Below, piece by piece: positions 1-8,013 of a stretch of 64,000 bases of DNA. Under the pieces are notes generated by a model, which was not told the DNA's origin, searched no databases, and saw nothing but the letters and a program-made list of their open reading frames with translations. Both the position numbers and the translations under genes were made by a program. This DNA comes from JAZBPO01 sp963691775. GTDB lineage: Bacteria; Pseudomonadota; Gammaproteobacteria; Pseudomonadales; Azotimanducaceae. The stretch's first letter is position 1. Each line of letters starts with the position of its first letter. The stretch lies in assembly GCA_963691775.1 (NCBI GenBank), contig OY829369.1, positions 3,410,001 through 3,474,000 of the forward strand. Direction: 5' to 3'.

Positions 1-213
1 TGATTTCGCACCAGCGCGTCCGGATCGTGCCCTGGCGCGACGGGTTGGATAGCGTCAGGAAGACGGGATGCCGCCCGGCCGCACACGCTACGGGGGAGGG
101 TCCCGGCGCCGCCAGGCGGATGGGACGGGGGGTTGACGGCGTAGGGCACGGCGCTTCTAATGCGCCTCATTAGTAATGAGGTCCATTACACGCGCCCGCT
201 GGAGGCGATGGAC
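1..213. other. left edge, no gene recognised
   Basis: GC-rich sequence with no convincing coding frame. The only notable element is GGAGG at 201-205, the ribosome binding site of the next gene. An upstream ATG at 160 is in frame with that gene but has no binding site of its own. Confidence 0.5.
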
Positions 214-1275
214 ATGAAAAAGATCATTGCGGCGGTGCTGCTGGCCGCCCTCGGTGCCTTTGCGCTCTACCTGACCCGGGATGGATCGCTGACAACGCCT
301 GTCGGGCAGGGCACCGTCGTTCTGGATGCTGGCGAGTTCGAGGCGTTTCCGCTCCCTCCCTACGCGGCCGCACAGGTCACGCAGGAGTATCTGAGTTATC
401 TCGTTGAGGTCGAGCCAGGGATCAAGGTGCATGTGCTCGAGATCGGCTCCGGCTTCCCTGTGTATGCGCAGCACGGCAATCCGACCTCCGGGTTCCTCTA
501 TCGGAAGGTAGCCGCCGAGCTGCCTACCGATGAGGTGCGCGTGATCATGCCGACGCTCGTAGGGCTCGGGTTTTCGAGCAAGGTCCCAGCCAGCGCACAT
601 ACGCTCGAAAATCACGTCCGCTGGATGAATGAGGTGCTGGTGCAATTGCAGCTCACTGAAGCCGTCTACGTTGGGCAGGACTGGGGCGGTCCGGTGGGTA
701 TGGGTGCGCTCGCGCGCTCCCCCGAGCTCCTCCGAGGCGCCGTGGTCATGAACACCGGGTTCAACGCGCCCACGGAGCCGATGGAGCTGTCGTCTGCTCA
801 TGCGCGGGTGCGAACCCCGGTGGTCGGTGAGTTCTTTCTGGAATTCATGGTGTCGATCTTCGATCAGATGCATCGCGTGCAGGGCGACCCTGCATCGATC
901 CCGGCGGCCATTGGGGAACTCTATGGCCGGCCCCTACGTGAAAGTGGCAACGCTAAGGCACCTGTCGCGCTGATGCGGATGGTCACGGACGGCCCTCAGC
1001 ACCCGAGTGCCGAGGTCATGCGGGAAATCGAGGCCTACGTCGATGGTCTCGACATTCCCGCTGAACTGGTATGGGGCATGAACGACCCGATCCTTGCGGG
1101 TGGTCTGCCGCAAATGCGCAAGAACTTCCCTGATGCTCCAGTAACCGAGACCGAAGCAGGACACTTTCTCCAGGAGGAAGTGCCCGACGTCATCGCGGCC
1201 GCCATCATGCGCGTTGTTGACGCCGTCCTTACGTTGCAACAGGACGGGGCTGGCAGCGCGCCGGCCTTGCCCTGA
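214..1275 (+). CDS. haloalkane dehalogenase-like alpha/beta hydrolase, exported or membrane-anchored
   Basis: The 353-residue protein has the alpha/beta-hydrolase architecture of haloalkane dehalogenases and epoxide hydrolases. Seen: an oxyanion-loop motif HGNPTSG at residues 87-93, nucleophile motif GQDWGG with Asp156, a candidate acid Asp291 in WGMNDP, and catalytic His317 in AGHF. An Asp nucleophile separates it from Ser esterases. Residues 4-20 are a hydrophobic N-terminal segment after two lysines, so it is probably exported or membrane-tethered; most characterised dehalogenases are cytoplasmic. Start: GGAGG at 201-205 lies 8 nt before ATG 214, while ATG 208 is too close. It heads a plus-strand run to 4647, with 20 nt to the next gene. 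Substrate cannot be told from sequence; epoxide hydrolase is an alternative. Confidence 0.85.
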   Translation: MKKIIAAVLLAALGAFALYLTRDGSLTTPVGQGTVVLDAGEFEAFPLPPYAAAQVTQEYLSYLVEVEPGIKVHVLEIGSGFPVYAQHGNPTSGFLYRKVAAELPTDEVRVIMPTLVGLGFSSKVPASAHTLENHVRWMNEVLVQLQLTEAVYVGQDWGGPVGMGALARSPELLRGAVVMNTGFNAPTEPMELSSAHARVRTPVVGEFFLEFMVSIFDQMHRVQGDPASIPAAIGELYGRPLRESGNAKAPVALMRMVTDGPQHPSAEVMREIEAYVDGLDIPAELVWGMNDPILAGGLPQMRKNFPDAPVTETEAGHFLQEEVPDVIAAAIMRVVDAVLTLQQDGAGSAPALP

Positions 1276-1295
1276 TCCATAGGGATTGTCGGGCA

Positions 1296-2063
1296 ATGGG
1301 GACGGACGTCGATCCTGCGATACTCGGGCCCATCGGCTTCGTCGTCTTTGCGATTGCAAGCGGGCTCTGGATTCGAGCGCTGCGGCGTCTGCTCATCCCA
1401 AAGGATCGTAGCGCCTACGTTGTTGCGTGGGCCGCGGCCGGCACACTCGGCGTTCTCGCGCTCATGTTCGGTGATGGCGGCGCGTTGTTCCGCGTGCCTG
1501 CCTGGATTGCTGCGACCGCGGGGCCATTCCTCCTGTTCACGGTGGCGATCAGCCGACAGGTACCCGGCGCTAACGCGATTACCGTGGGCGATATGATCCC
1601 GCCGTTCTCTGCGCGCGACGAGCACGGCCAACGCGTCGACTCGGCCTCTTTCCACGGCCATCTGGTGCTCATCAAGTTCTTTCGTGCGCACTGGTGACCC
1701 TATTGCGTCGCCGAGCTCCGGCGATGGGAAGAGCTCCGTGGTGAGTTCGACGCGCGCGGTATCCAAATCGTCACGATCAGCACGGACACGCCTGCGGAAC
1801 TCGCAAAGGGGCGGGTGAGGCACGGCCTGAAGGCCACGATGCTTTCTGACCGCGATCTCGCAGTCACCGATCGCTTCGGATTGTCCAATCAAGGCGTGCA
1901 TTCCGGGCCGCCGCCGCCCCTCGGAGCGAAGCGGCTTCCGGTGCCGACGTCGCTGCTCGTCGATCGGGCAGGCAAGGTGCTCTGGATCGATCAGTCTGAG
2001 AACTATCAGCGGCGCTCGGATCCGGATCACGTGCTCGCTGCACTGCGCGCCCATGCGGCCTGA
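1296..2063 (+). CDS. membrane-anchored peroxiredoxin/AhpC-TSA-like redox protein, candidate selenoprotein (UxxC)
   Basis: The frame is open from ATG 1296 to TGA 2061-2063 except for one in-frame TGA at 1695-1697. Read through, it gives 255 residues: three hydrophobic segments (about 11-26, 40-58, 67-85), then a redoxin domain. The TGA is codon 134 in FFRAHW-U-PYC, exactly where relatives carry the first Cys of a WCPYC motif; Cys137 is retained. Homologous sequence continues after the TGA without a frame change (VTISTDTP, a LLVDRAGKVLW strand). A hairpin just downstream fits a bacterial SECIS (see separate entry). Known: Prx- and thioredoxin-like proteins with Sec for Cys are established bacterial selenoprotein classes. 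Inferred: TGA encodes selenocysteine. The alternative is a Cys-to-stop mutation (TGC or TGT to TGA). Probably a membrane-bound thiol or peroxide oxidoreductase. Confidence 0.75.
1695..1742 (+). promoter_or_regulatory. candidate bacterial SECIS hairpin following the in-frame TGA
   Basis: TGA 1695-1697 is followed by GAGCTC (1713-1718), a 12-nt loop CGGCGATGGGAA (1719-1730) and GAGCTC (1731-1736), a perfect 6-bp stem. After one C-C mismatch the stem can extend through 1707-1711 with 1738-1742, including G-U pairs. The apical loop begins 21 nt after the TGA and has G among its first two bases, both matching the general description of bacterial SECIS elements. Pairing was done by eye; no energy was calculated. 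Confidence 0.6.
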
Positions 2064-2137
2064 CGTCCCGTCGCGGCTGCGTTGCAGCCCCGGGCGTCGC
2101 GGGCCAGACTGCGCGCGGACTCTGGGGAGAGATATTC

Positions 2138-2920
2138 ATGATCCGGCTGGTTTTCCTGCTCCGGCGTAGGTCGGAACTCTCGCTATCCGATTTCCAGCAC
2201 TACTGGCGAGAAAAGCACGGGCCGCTGGTTGCGAGCCTCGCAACCACGCTGGGCATCGAGAAATACGTTCAGGTGCACGCGCTTGATGAACCCATGAACG
2301 GAGCCATGGCTGAGGCGCGAGGCGGCATGGAGCCTCCTTACGATGGTGTCGCCGAGCTCTGGTTCGCGAGCGAGGAAGCCCTGGCCGAGGCGCTCGGCTC
2401 CGAAGAAGGGGAGGGTGCGGCGTCGGCTCTGCTCGAGGACGAAGCCCGCTTCATCGACCTTGCGCGCTCTCCGCTCTGGCTCGCCGTCGAGTTGCCTCAG
2501 GTGAATCCCGCGGGTGAGATGCTCGTTGCAACGCCCCGTTCGAGCCTGCTCAAACTCTATTTCCCGCTTCGCATGAGGCCTGAACTCGGTCTGGAGGACG
2601 GGCAGCGTTACTGGCGCACGCATCACGGTCCGATCATTCGCTCACAGGCGCCAGCGCAGGGCATTCAGCGCTATCAGCAGGTTCACCGCCATGCATCCTT
2701 GCTTGAGGCCGCCCTGCGCGAGGCGCGCGGCACCATCGTCGATGCCTATGACGGCCACGCGGAAGTCTGGTTCGATCGCGGCGCGCCGCGGACGGGCCCG
2801 GAAGCGCAGCAAGCAAATGCGCGTGCAATCGAAGACGAGTCGCGTTTCATCGACTTCTCGCGTTCGGCGATGTGGGTGGGCAAGGAACTCGTATTCGTCG
2901 ACCGCACCGGCTGGCATTGA
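2138..2920 (+). CDS. protein with two EthD (dimeric alpha-beta barrel) domains
   Basis: 260 residues made of two homologous halves. Each half has an EthD-type core: a beta strand at the start (IRLVFLLRR; LLKLYFPLR), then a YWR..HGP motif (YWREKHGPLV; YWRTHHGPII), a Y-Q-VH strand (KYVQVHAL; RYQQVHRH), a YDG.AE.WF motif, and ED.ARFID / ED.SRFID near the end. EthD is a small ferredoxin-like fold found in degradation pathways, often of unclear catalytic role. ATG 2138 follows a GGGGAGAGA ribosome binding site. The fusion probably makes a monomer that mimics the usual homodimer. Its place between a redoxin and a flavoprotein suggests a shared catabolic operon, but the substrate is unknown. Confidence 0.85.
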   Translation: MIRLVFLLRRRSELSLSDFQHYWREKHGPLVASLATTLGIEKYVQVHALDEPMNGAMAEARGGMEPPYDGVAELWFASEEALAEALGSEEGEGAASALLEDEARFIDLARSPLWLAVELPQVNPAGEMLVATPRSSLLKLYFPLRMRPELGLEDGQRYWRTHHGPIIRSQAPAQGIQRYQQVHRHASLLEAALREARGTIVDAYDGHAEVWFDRGAPRTGPEAQQANARAIEDESRFIDFSRSAMWVGKELVFVDRTGWH

Positions 2921-2950
2921 CCCGTCCTGTTTTTTCCCGAGGAGAACGCC

Positions 2951-3886
2951 ATGCCCTTCCGTAATCGCATTACCGAACTGCTCGGTATCGAGATTCCCGT
3001 CGTTCAGGCGCCCATGGGTTGGATCGCCCGCTCGCAGCTCGCGTCGGCCGTGTCCAACGCCGGCGGCCTGGGCGTCATCGAGACCTCTTCCGGAGAACTC
3101 GACGCCATCCGGGATGAAATCAGGAAGATGCACGATCTCACGGACAAGCCGTTCGCCGTGAACATCGCTCAGGCTTTTGTCCGCGATCCGGATATCGTCC
3201 AGTTCGTGGTCGACCAGGGCGTCAAGTTCGTCACGACCTCGGCGGGTAGCCCTACGAAATACACCGGGGCACTGAAGGAAGCCGGGCTGACTGTTTTCCA
3301 TGTCGTACCCACGCTCGACGCGGCCCTGAAGGCCATCGATGCAGGCGTCGACGGCCTTGTCGTGGAAGGCGCCGAGGGCGGCGGCTTCAAGAATCCGAAG
3401 GACGTTTCCACGATGGTGCTGTTGCCGCTCGTGCGCTCTCGCACCGAGCTGCCGATCATCGCAGCGGGGGGCATTACCTGCGGTCGCACCATGGCGGCGG
3501 CCTTTGCGCTCGGAGCAGAGGCGGTGCAGATGGGCACGCGGATGGTTTCGGCGGCGGAATCTCCCGTGCATGAGAACTGGAAGAACGCCATCGTGGAGGC
3601 GAAGGAGACCGATACCGTCTATCTGAACCGTTTTCATTCACCTGCGCTGCGGGCCCTGCGCACTGAGCGAACAACCCGCCTCGAGAAGGAGATCGAGCAG
3701 AACATCTGGGGTGAGTTCGGTGACGCCAAGGCGCTTTACTTCGGCGGTGACATGGAAGCTGCGATTCCGCTCACGGGACAGGTGGCCGGCCGTATCGAAT
3801 CGGTGGCGCCGGTCGCCGAGATTCTTGGTGACGTTGCGCGGGAGTTCGAAGCGCTCATGGGCGACTTTCAGACCCGGTACGCCTGA
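2951..3886 (+). CDS. nitronate monooxygenase-like (NPD family) FMN protein
   Basis: 311 residues with the TIM-barrel FMN-binding features of the 2-nitropropane dioxygenase / enoyl-reductase II family: N-terminal VQAPMGWIA, SNAGGLGVIE, a phosphate-binding AAGGITCGR (about 177-185) and GAEAVQMGTRM. Where classical nitronate monooxygenases have AGGH with the catalytic His, this protein reads EGAEGGGFKN, so the base is absent. It may therefore be an oxidoreductase of another substrate rather than a true nitronate monooxygenase. ATG 2951 follows GAGGAGAACGCC, a strong ribosome binding site. It lies 30 nt after the EthD gene and 2 nt before the next, indicating one transcript. Confidence 0.8.
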   Translation: MPFRNRITELLGIEIPVVQAPMGWIARSQLASAVSNAGGLGVIETSSGELDAIRDEIRKMHDLTDKPFAVNIAQAFVRDPDIVQFVVDQGVKFVTTSAGSPTKYTGALKEAGLTVFHVVPTLDAALKAIDAGVDGLVVEGAEGGGFKNPKDVSTMVLLPLVRSRTELPIIAAGGITCGRTMAAAFALGAEAVQMGTRMVSAAESPVHENWKNAIVEAKETDTVYLNRFHSPALRALRTERTTRLEKEIEQNIWGEFGDAKALYFGGDMEAAIPLTGQVAGRIESVAPVAEILGDVAREFEALMGDFQTRYA

Positions 3887-3888
3887 TC

Positions 3889-4647
3889 GTGTCCACGGCG
3901 GCTCGGATGCCCGTGCGGGCGCTTGCAGCCCGCGTGCACCGTTGGATGGGGCTCCTTGTCGGTGTCCAGGTCCTGCTTTGGATTGCCGGTGGGGTCGTCA
4001 TGAGCGTGCTGCCGATCGAGGAAGTACGCAGTGAGCACAAGCTCGCCGAGCATGCGCCGCTCGCTTACGACCCGAGTGAGCTGATCTCGCTCGAAGACGC
4101 CGCGCGCGGCGCAGGCATCGCAACCCTGACCGCGGGGCGCCTCGATCAGGTCGCGGGTAGACCGGTCTGGGTCCTCGAAGCATCGGAGGGGAGCGAGACA
4201 AGTGTCGATGCCGCCTCCGGGCAAGTGCTGTCGCCCTTCGGCGCCGACCATGCCGCGCGCGTCGCGCTGCACGATCTAGCGATAGAGGCCTCCATCGTCG
4301 CCGTTGAACGGCTCGAGAAGCCGGTCGGGGAGTATGCCGGTCCGCTGCCGGCGTGGCGGGTACGCTTTGACGACGGTGACGCAACAACACTCTATGTTGC
4401 TGCGGGTTCCGGCCAGGTGCGGGCGCGCCGTTCAACGACCTGGCGCTTCTACGATCTGTTTTGGCGCCTTCACGTCATGGACTACGACGATGGCGCCGAC
4501 TTCAATCATCCACTTCTGATCACGGCTGCGCTGAGCGCCCTGCTGTTTGCGCTGGCGGGCATCGCGCTGCTGTATGTGCGCATGCGGCAGCTCTGGCTGG
4601 TGCGTGCCGGAGTACGTGCACGTCGCGAGGCCCCGTCAGGCGGGTGA
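3889..4647 (+). CDS. PepSY-domain membrane protein
   Basis: 252 residues with a GTG start 2 nt after the upstream stop. Residues about 19-42 (MGLLVGVQVLLWIAGGVVMS) form one membrane helix after a VHRWMG motif typical of PepSY transmembrane proteins. A periplasmic PepSY-like region follows (VDAASGQVLSPFGAD; YVAAGSGQVRARRS), then WRLHVMDYDDG and a second helix near the C-terminus (LLITAALSALLFALAGIALLYV). PepSY membrane proteins are often linked to iron uptake or reductase systems, but here the partners are the flavoprotein and redoxin genes. Function in the cluster is unknown. Confidence 0.75.
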   Translation: MSTAARMPVRALAARVHRWMGLLVGVQVLLWIAGGVVMSVLPIEEVRSEHKLAEHAPLAYDPSELISLEDAARGAGIATLTAGRLDQVAGRPVWVLEASEGSETSVDAASGQVLSPFGADHAARVALHDLAIEASIVAVERLEKPVGEYAGPLPAWRVRFDDGDATTLYVAAGSGQVRARRSTTWRFYDLFWRLHVMDYDDGADFNHPLLITAALSALLFALAGIALLYVRMRQLWLVRAGVRARREAPSGG

Positions 4648-4674
4648 TGGCAGAGCGCGCCCAGCGTCTCGCGC

Positions 4675-5538
4675 TTATTGTCCGAGCGGCGGTTTCTTCG
4701 CCAGAGCACGAACCTGCTCCATGCCGGCGGGATCCACGGCCGACTGATGCACGATGCGATTGTGTGCGTGGCCCATCTGCTGGTGGCCCATGGCGGCGCG
4801 GAGCGACTCGAAGAGGCCCTGGCTGTTCTGGGCTTGGTTGATGGACTCTTTGGCAAGGCGCAAACCCATCATCGGCTGCGCTGCGATCTCGCGGGCGAGT
4901 TCGAGCGTTTCCTCGCCCAGCAAGTCTCGCGGGACGACCCGATTCACCATGCCGAGCTCCCGTGCAAGGTCGGCCGTGATCGCCCGCCCGGTGAAGAGCA
5001 ATTCCTTGGCCTTGCGCACGCCGAACTCCCAGGGGTGGCCGAAGTACTCCACGCCGTTCACGCCGAAGGCCACAACCGGATCCTGGAAGGTGGCGTCGTC
5101 GCTCGCGACAACGAGATCGAAGGGCCATACGAGCATGAGCCCGCCGGCGATGACCTTGCCCTGCACGGAGGCGATGGTCGGCTTTGGCAGATTGCGCCAG
5201 CGCCAGCACAGCCCGAAGTAGTAGGACTCCTCAAAGGCCCACTGGCCCGCGACGCCCGGACTATCAAAGCCGGACCAGGGGCCGACGCTGGCCCCTTCCG
5301 CATCGAAGTCGGGCTCGGGCGACAGGTCGTGTCCGGAAGAGAAGTGCTTCCCCTCCGCGGCGAGGACGATGACTCGGATCGCTTCATCCCGGGCGGCGCC
5401 CTCCAGCGCCTGATCCAGTTCGTGCAGCAGTCTCGCGTTCTGGGCGTTAGCCTTTTCAGGACGATTCAGGACGATCCAGGCGACACCGTCTGCGGGTGTC
5501 TCGCGGCGGATCGTTGTGTAGGGCGTCTCGTCGCTCAT
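4675..5538 (-). CDS. enoyl-CoA hydratase/isomerase (crotonase) family protein
   Basis: 287 residues with the crotonase fold. Oxyanion-hole elements are visible: GKHFSSGHDLSPE (about 63-75) and VQGKVIAGGLMLVWPFDLVVASDDATFQDP with the GG pair. The C-terminal part has GVRKAKELLFTG, LGMVNRVVP and an LAKESINQAQ helix. The usual catalytic Glu pair is not obvious in the NGVEYFGHPWEF segment, so hydratase chemistry is only likely. Convergent to the PepSY gene and divergent from the FAH gene, so probably its own transcript. Confidence 0.85.
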   Translation of the reverse strand: MSDETPYTTIRRETPADGVAWIVLNRPEKANAQNARLLHELDQALEGAARDEAIRVIVLAAEGKHFSSGHDLSPEPDFDAEGASVGPWSGFDSPGVAGQWAFEESYYFGLCWRWRNLPKPTIASVQGKVIAGGLMLVWPFDLVVASDDATFQDPVVAFGVNGVEYFGHPWEFGVRKAKELLFTGRAITADLARELGMVNRVVPRDLLGEETLELAREIAAQPMMGLRLAKESINQAQNSQGLFESLRAAMGHQQMGHAHNRIVHQSAVDPAGMEQVRALAKKPPLGQ

Positions 5539-5628
5539 CGGCGTGCTCCCTCCCGTGGGCCTGCCGCCACCGTACCCCAGTCCGCGCTAGTCTCGCCGGG
5601 GAACGTGAGCCTGATCGGAGTGAATTCC

Positions 5629-6546
5629 ATGGAACATGCTTTTCGGCGTCTGCTGCTGGCGATGGCTCTGCTCCTACCGGGGCCGGTTGTTGAGAGCGCA
5701 GAAGGGCTGCGCTTGGTACGGTACGGGCCCGCCGGGGAAGAACGGCCCGGGCTGATCGATGACGAGGGGCGCGTACGCGACCTCTCTGCGCACATCACCG
5801 AGCTTGCCGGGCCGGCATTGGCAGACCTCGATGCGCTCTCAGCGCTCGATCCTGGGAGTCTGCCACTTGTCGCAGGATCACCACGGCTCGGCGTGCCGGT
5901 CTCGGGGGTCCGCAAGATCATCGCCATGGGCTTCAACTATGCCGATCACGCAGCAGAGTCGGAGGTTGCACTTCCGACCGAGCCGTTGCTCTTCAGCAAG
6001 GCCATCACCGCGCTCAGCGGACCCTTCGATGAAGTGGTCATGCCCCGGGGCGCAACCAAACTGGACTATGAGGCGGAGCTGGTGATCGTGATCGGCAAGG
6101 AGGCGCGCTATGTGTCGGAGGCCGATGCATTCGACCACGTTGCGGGCTTTGCGGTGGGACACGACGTTTCCGAGCGCGCGTTCCAGCGTGAGCGCGGAGG
6201 GCAGTACGTAAAGGGGAAGAGCGCGGACACCTTTGCTCCGGTCGGACCCTGGCTTGTGCCGACCGGTTCCGTCGGGGACGTTCAGGCGCTTGCCATCCGA
6301 TCGAAGGTCAATGGCGACCTGCGCCAGGATTCGAACACTCGCTACATGGTGTTCGGCGCGGCCTTTGCGGTCAGCTACATCAGTCGCTTCATGACCCTGG
6401 AGGCCGGCGACCTGATTTTCACCGGCACCCCGGCCGGCGTTGGCGCTGGCATGGAGCCACCGGCGTGGCTCGAGCCGGGCGATGTCGTTGAGGTGTCGAT
6501 CGAGGGGCTCGGGACCCAGCGTCAGACGATCGCCGGGCCCCGCTGA
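5629..6546 (+). CDS. fumarylacetoacetate hydrolase-family protein with signal peptide
   Basis: 305 residues. The C-terminal two thirds is an FAH domain: KIIAMGFNYADHAAE, LDYEAELVIVIG with metal-binding acids, GHDVSERAFQRERGGQYVKGK, and DLIFTGTPAGVG. Start: GGAG at 5617-5620 lies 8 nt before ATG 5629; the frame also stays open far upstream, but that part is antisense to the crotonase gene. Residues 1-24 (Arg-rich start, LLLAMALLLPGPVVES) look like a Sec signal, which is unusual because FAH enzymes are normally cytoplasmic. Product is probably a hydrolase or decarboxylase of 2-oxo or beta-diketone substrates acting in the periplasm, if the signal works. Confidence 0.85.
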   Translation: MEHAFRRLLLAMALLLPGPVVESAEGLRLVRYGPAGEERPGLIDDEGRVRDLSAHITELAGPALADLDALSALDPGSLPLVAGSPRLGVPVSGVRKIIAMGFNYADHAAESEVALPTEPLLFSKAITALSGPFDEVVMPRGATKLDYEAELVIVIGKEARYVSEADAFDHVAGFAVGHDVSERAFQRERGGQYVKGKSADTFAPVGPWLVPTGSVGDVQALAIRSKVNGDLRQDSNTRYMVFGAAFAVSYISRFMTLEAGDLIFTGTPAGVGAGMEPPAWLEPGDVVEVSIEGLGTQRQTIAGPR

Positions 6547-6553
6547 TTCCGCT

Positions 6554-7924
6554 TCAGTCTTCGGCCTCCGGAGGAGCCGGCCAGAAGGCGCCGTTCGGCC
6601 CCGGGAACACCACCGGGCTTTCGTAGCCCTCCGGTGAGCGCGCGGATACGCCGAAGAAGTAGTTGTCGATGACGATGTTCTCGAGCGTGAAGGTTTCCAC
6701 GTCACCGACGTAGCGGGTGTCGGTCCACGTCGGCGAGGTGGTGTCGCGCCAGTGGACGCTGTAGCCCGCCACGTCGACCGTCGACTTCGGTTTCCAGGAG
6801 AGCGTCGTGTCCGGCTCCACGGCGCCGCGGATGCTTACGCCTTGCGGTGGCGCGGGTGCCCAGGCGAGGGCTGCGAGGACAACGGCGTTCAGACCGGTGA
6901 GCTTCGCAGCGTAGTCGAAGTCCACGAACTCGAGGGTGTCGCCATAGGTCACGCCGTCTTCTGTGCGCAGGTCCTGGTGCTGGCGGTCATAGTGCTCGTT
7001 CGTTTCCATGATGCGCACGCCCGGATAGCCGGCTTCGTTGAACGGGCGGTGATGGCCACCGCGGCCGAAGCGGTCCAGGCGATAGATCATCTTCACGTCG
7101 AGGTTCGGGATGTAGCGCGCCATGGCATGGACGTAGCGCGCGAGATTCCGTGACGGCGAATCTACCTCGCCGCCGGTGTAGCGCCGGATGCGTGCTTCCT
7201 CGGCCGTCTCCACGTAGCGCGTGCCTTCCGAGAAGACCCGGGCGCTCGTGTTGTTCGTCACCCCGTTGATGCCGGAGATGTTGCCGATCATGTCGTTGTT
7301 GAGAACGCCTTCGAGCTCCCAATCGGCGTCTTCGATGAACCGAGCAAGGGCTTTGCCACCGAATAGTCCCTGCTCCTCACCGGACAGGCCGGCAAAGATG
7401 ATCGAGGCGCGGAATCGGTATTTGCTGAGCACCCGTGCTGCCTCGATCACGCCCGCCATGCCGGAAGCGTTGTCGTTCGCGCCGGGGGAGTCGTCGTTCG
7501 CATTCAGCGCCTCGGAAACACGTGAATCGATATCACCGCTCATCATCACGAAACGATTCGGCTCCGTCGTGCCGCGGAGCACGGCGATCACGTTGACGAT
7601 CTCGGTTTCGACGGGAATGCGGAGCGTTCCGGACACGACGTCGCGCTGAACGATGACCTCCAGGCAGTCGCCGCACTCGGCCGAGATGCGTCCGAACTCC
7701 GCCATGATCCAGCGTCGTGCTGCACCGATGCCGCGCGTGCTCGATTCGGTTTCCGACAGCGAATGGCGCGTGCCGAAGGACACGAGCTTCGCCACGTCCT
7801 CGCGCAGGCGCTCAGCATCCGCCGCGGCTCCGATTTCCCAGAGGACTTCGGGGGTGGGCGCTTCGAGGGCATGCACCGCACAGGGCAGCATGCACAGCAC
7901 CAGGGCGTTGAGCAGACGTTTCAT
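6554..7924 (-). CDS. exported M28-family metallopeptidase with C-terminal Fn3-like region
   Basis: 456 residues from ATG 7924, which starts a clean signal peptide (KRLLNALVLCMLPCAVHA). M28 elements: DSPGANDNASG (metal Asp), SGEEQGLFGGKAL (general base and metal Glu), NNDMIGN (metal Asp) and HHRPFNEAGYPGVRIME (metal His). At the first metal site the usual GHxD reads SGDIDSR, so His is replaced by Asp. The tail (about 360-445; VSIRGAVEPDTTLSWKP, VAGYSVHWRDT, VSARSPEGYES) resembles a fibronectin type III domain. Probably a periplasmic or secreted aminopeptidase. The stop lies 7 nt from the convergent FAH stop. Confidence 0.85.
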   Translation of the reverse strand: MKRLLNALVLCMLPCAVHALEAPTPEVLWEIGAAADAERLREDVAKLVSFGTRHSLSETESSTRGIGAARRWIMAEFGRISAECGDCLEVIVQRDVVSGTLRIPVETEIVNVIAVLRGTTEPNRFVMMSGDIDSRVSEALNANDDSPGANDNASGMAGVIEAARVLSKYRFRASIIFAGLSGEEQGLFGGKALARFIEDADWELEGVLNNDMIGNISGINGVTNNTSARVFSEGTRYVETAEEARIRRYTGGEVDSPSRNLARYVHAMARYIPNLDVKMIYRLDRFGRGGHHRPFNEAGYPGVRIMETNEHYDRQHQDLRTEDGVTYGDTLEFVDFDYAAKLTGLNAVVLAALAWAPAPPQGVSIRGAVEPDTTLSWKPKSTVDVAGYSVHWRDTTSPTWTDTRYVGDVETFTLENIVIDNYFFGVSARSPEGYESPVVFPGPNGAFWPAPPEAED

Positions 7925-8013
7925 TGACGAGGGGTTCCTGCGTGATCGACGTGTGAAAGCGGATGGCGCGGGGGCCGGAGCGGTACGGCCGACGCGCTGA
8001 CTGGGCAATAGGG

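Noticed and set aside
4678..5628. 317-residue N-terminal extension of the FAH protein
   Set aside because: It is antisense to the crotonase gene and has no ribosome site; ATG 5629 has GGAG and a signal peptide.
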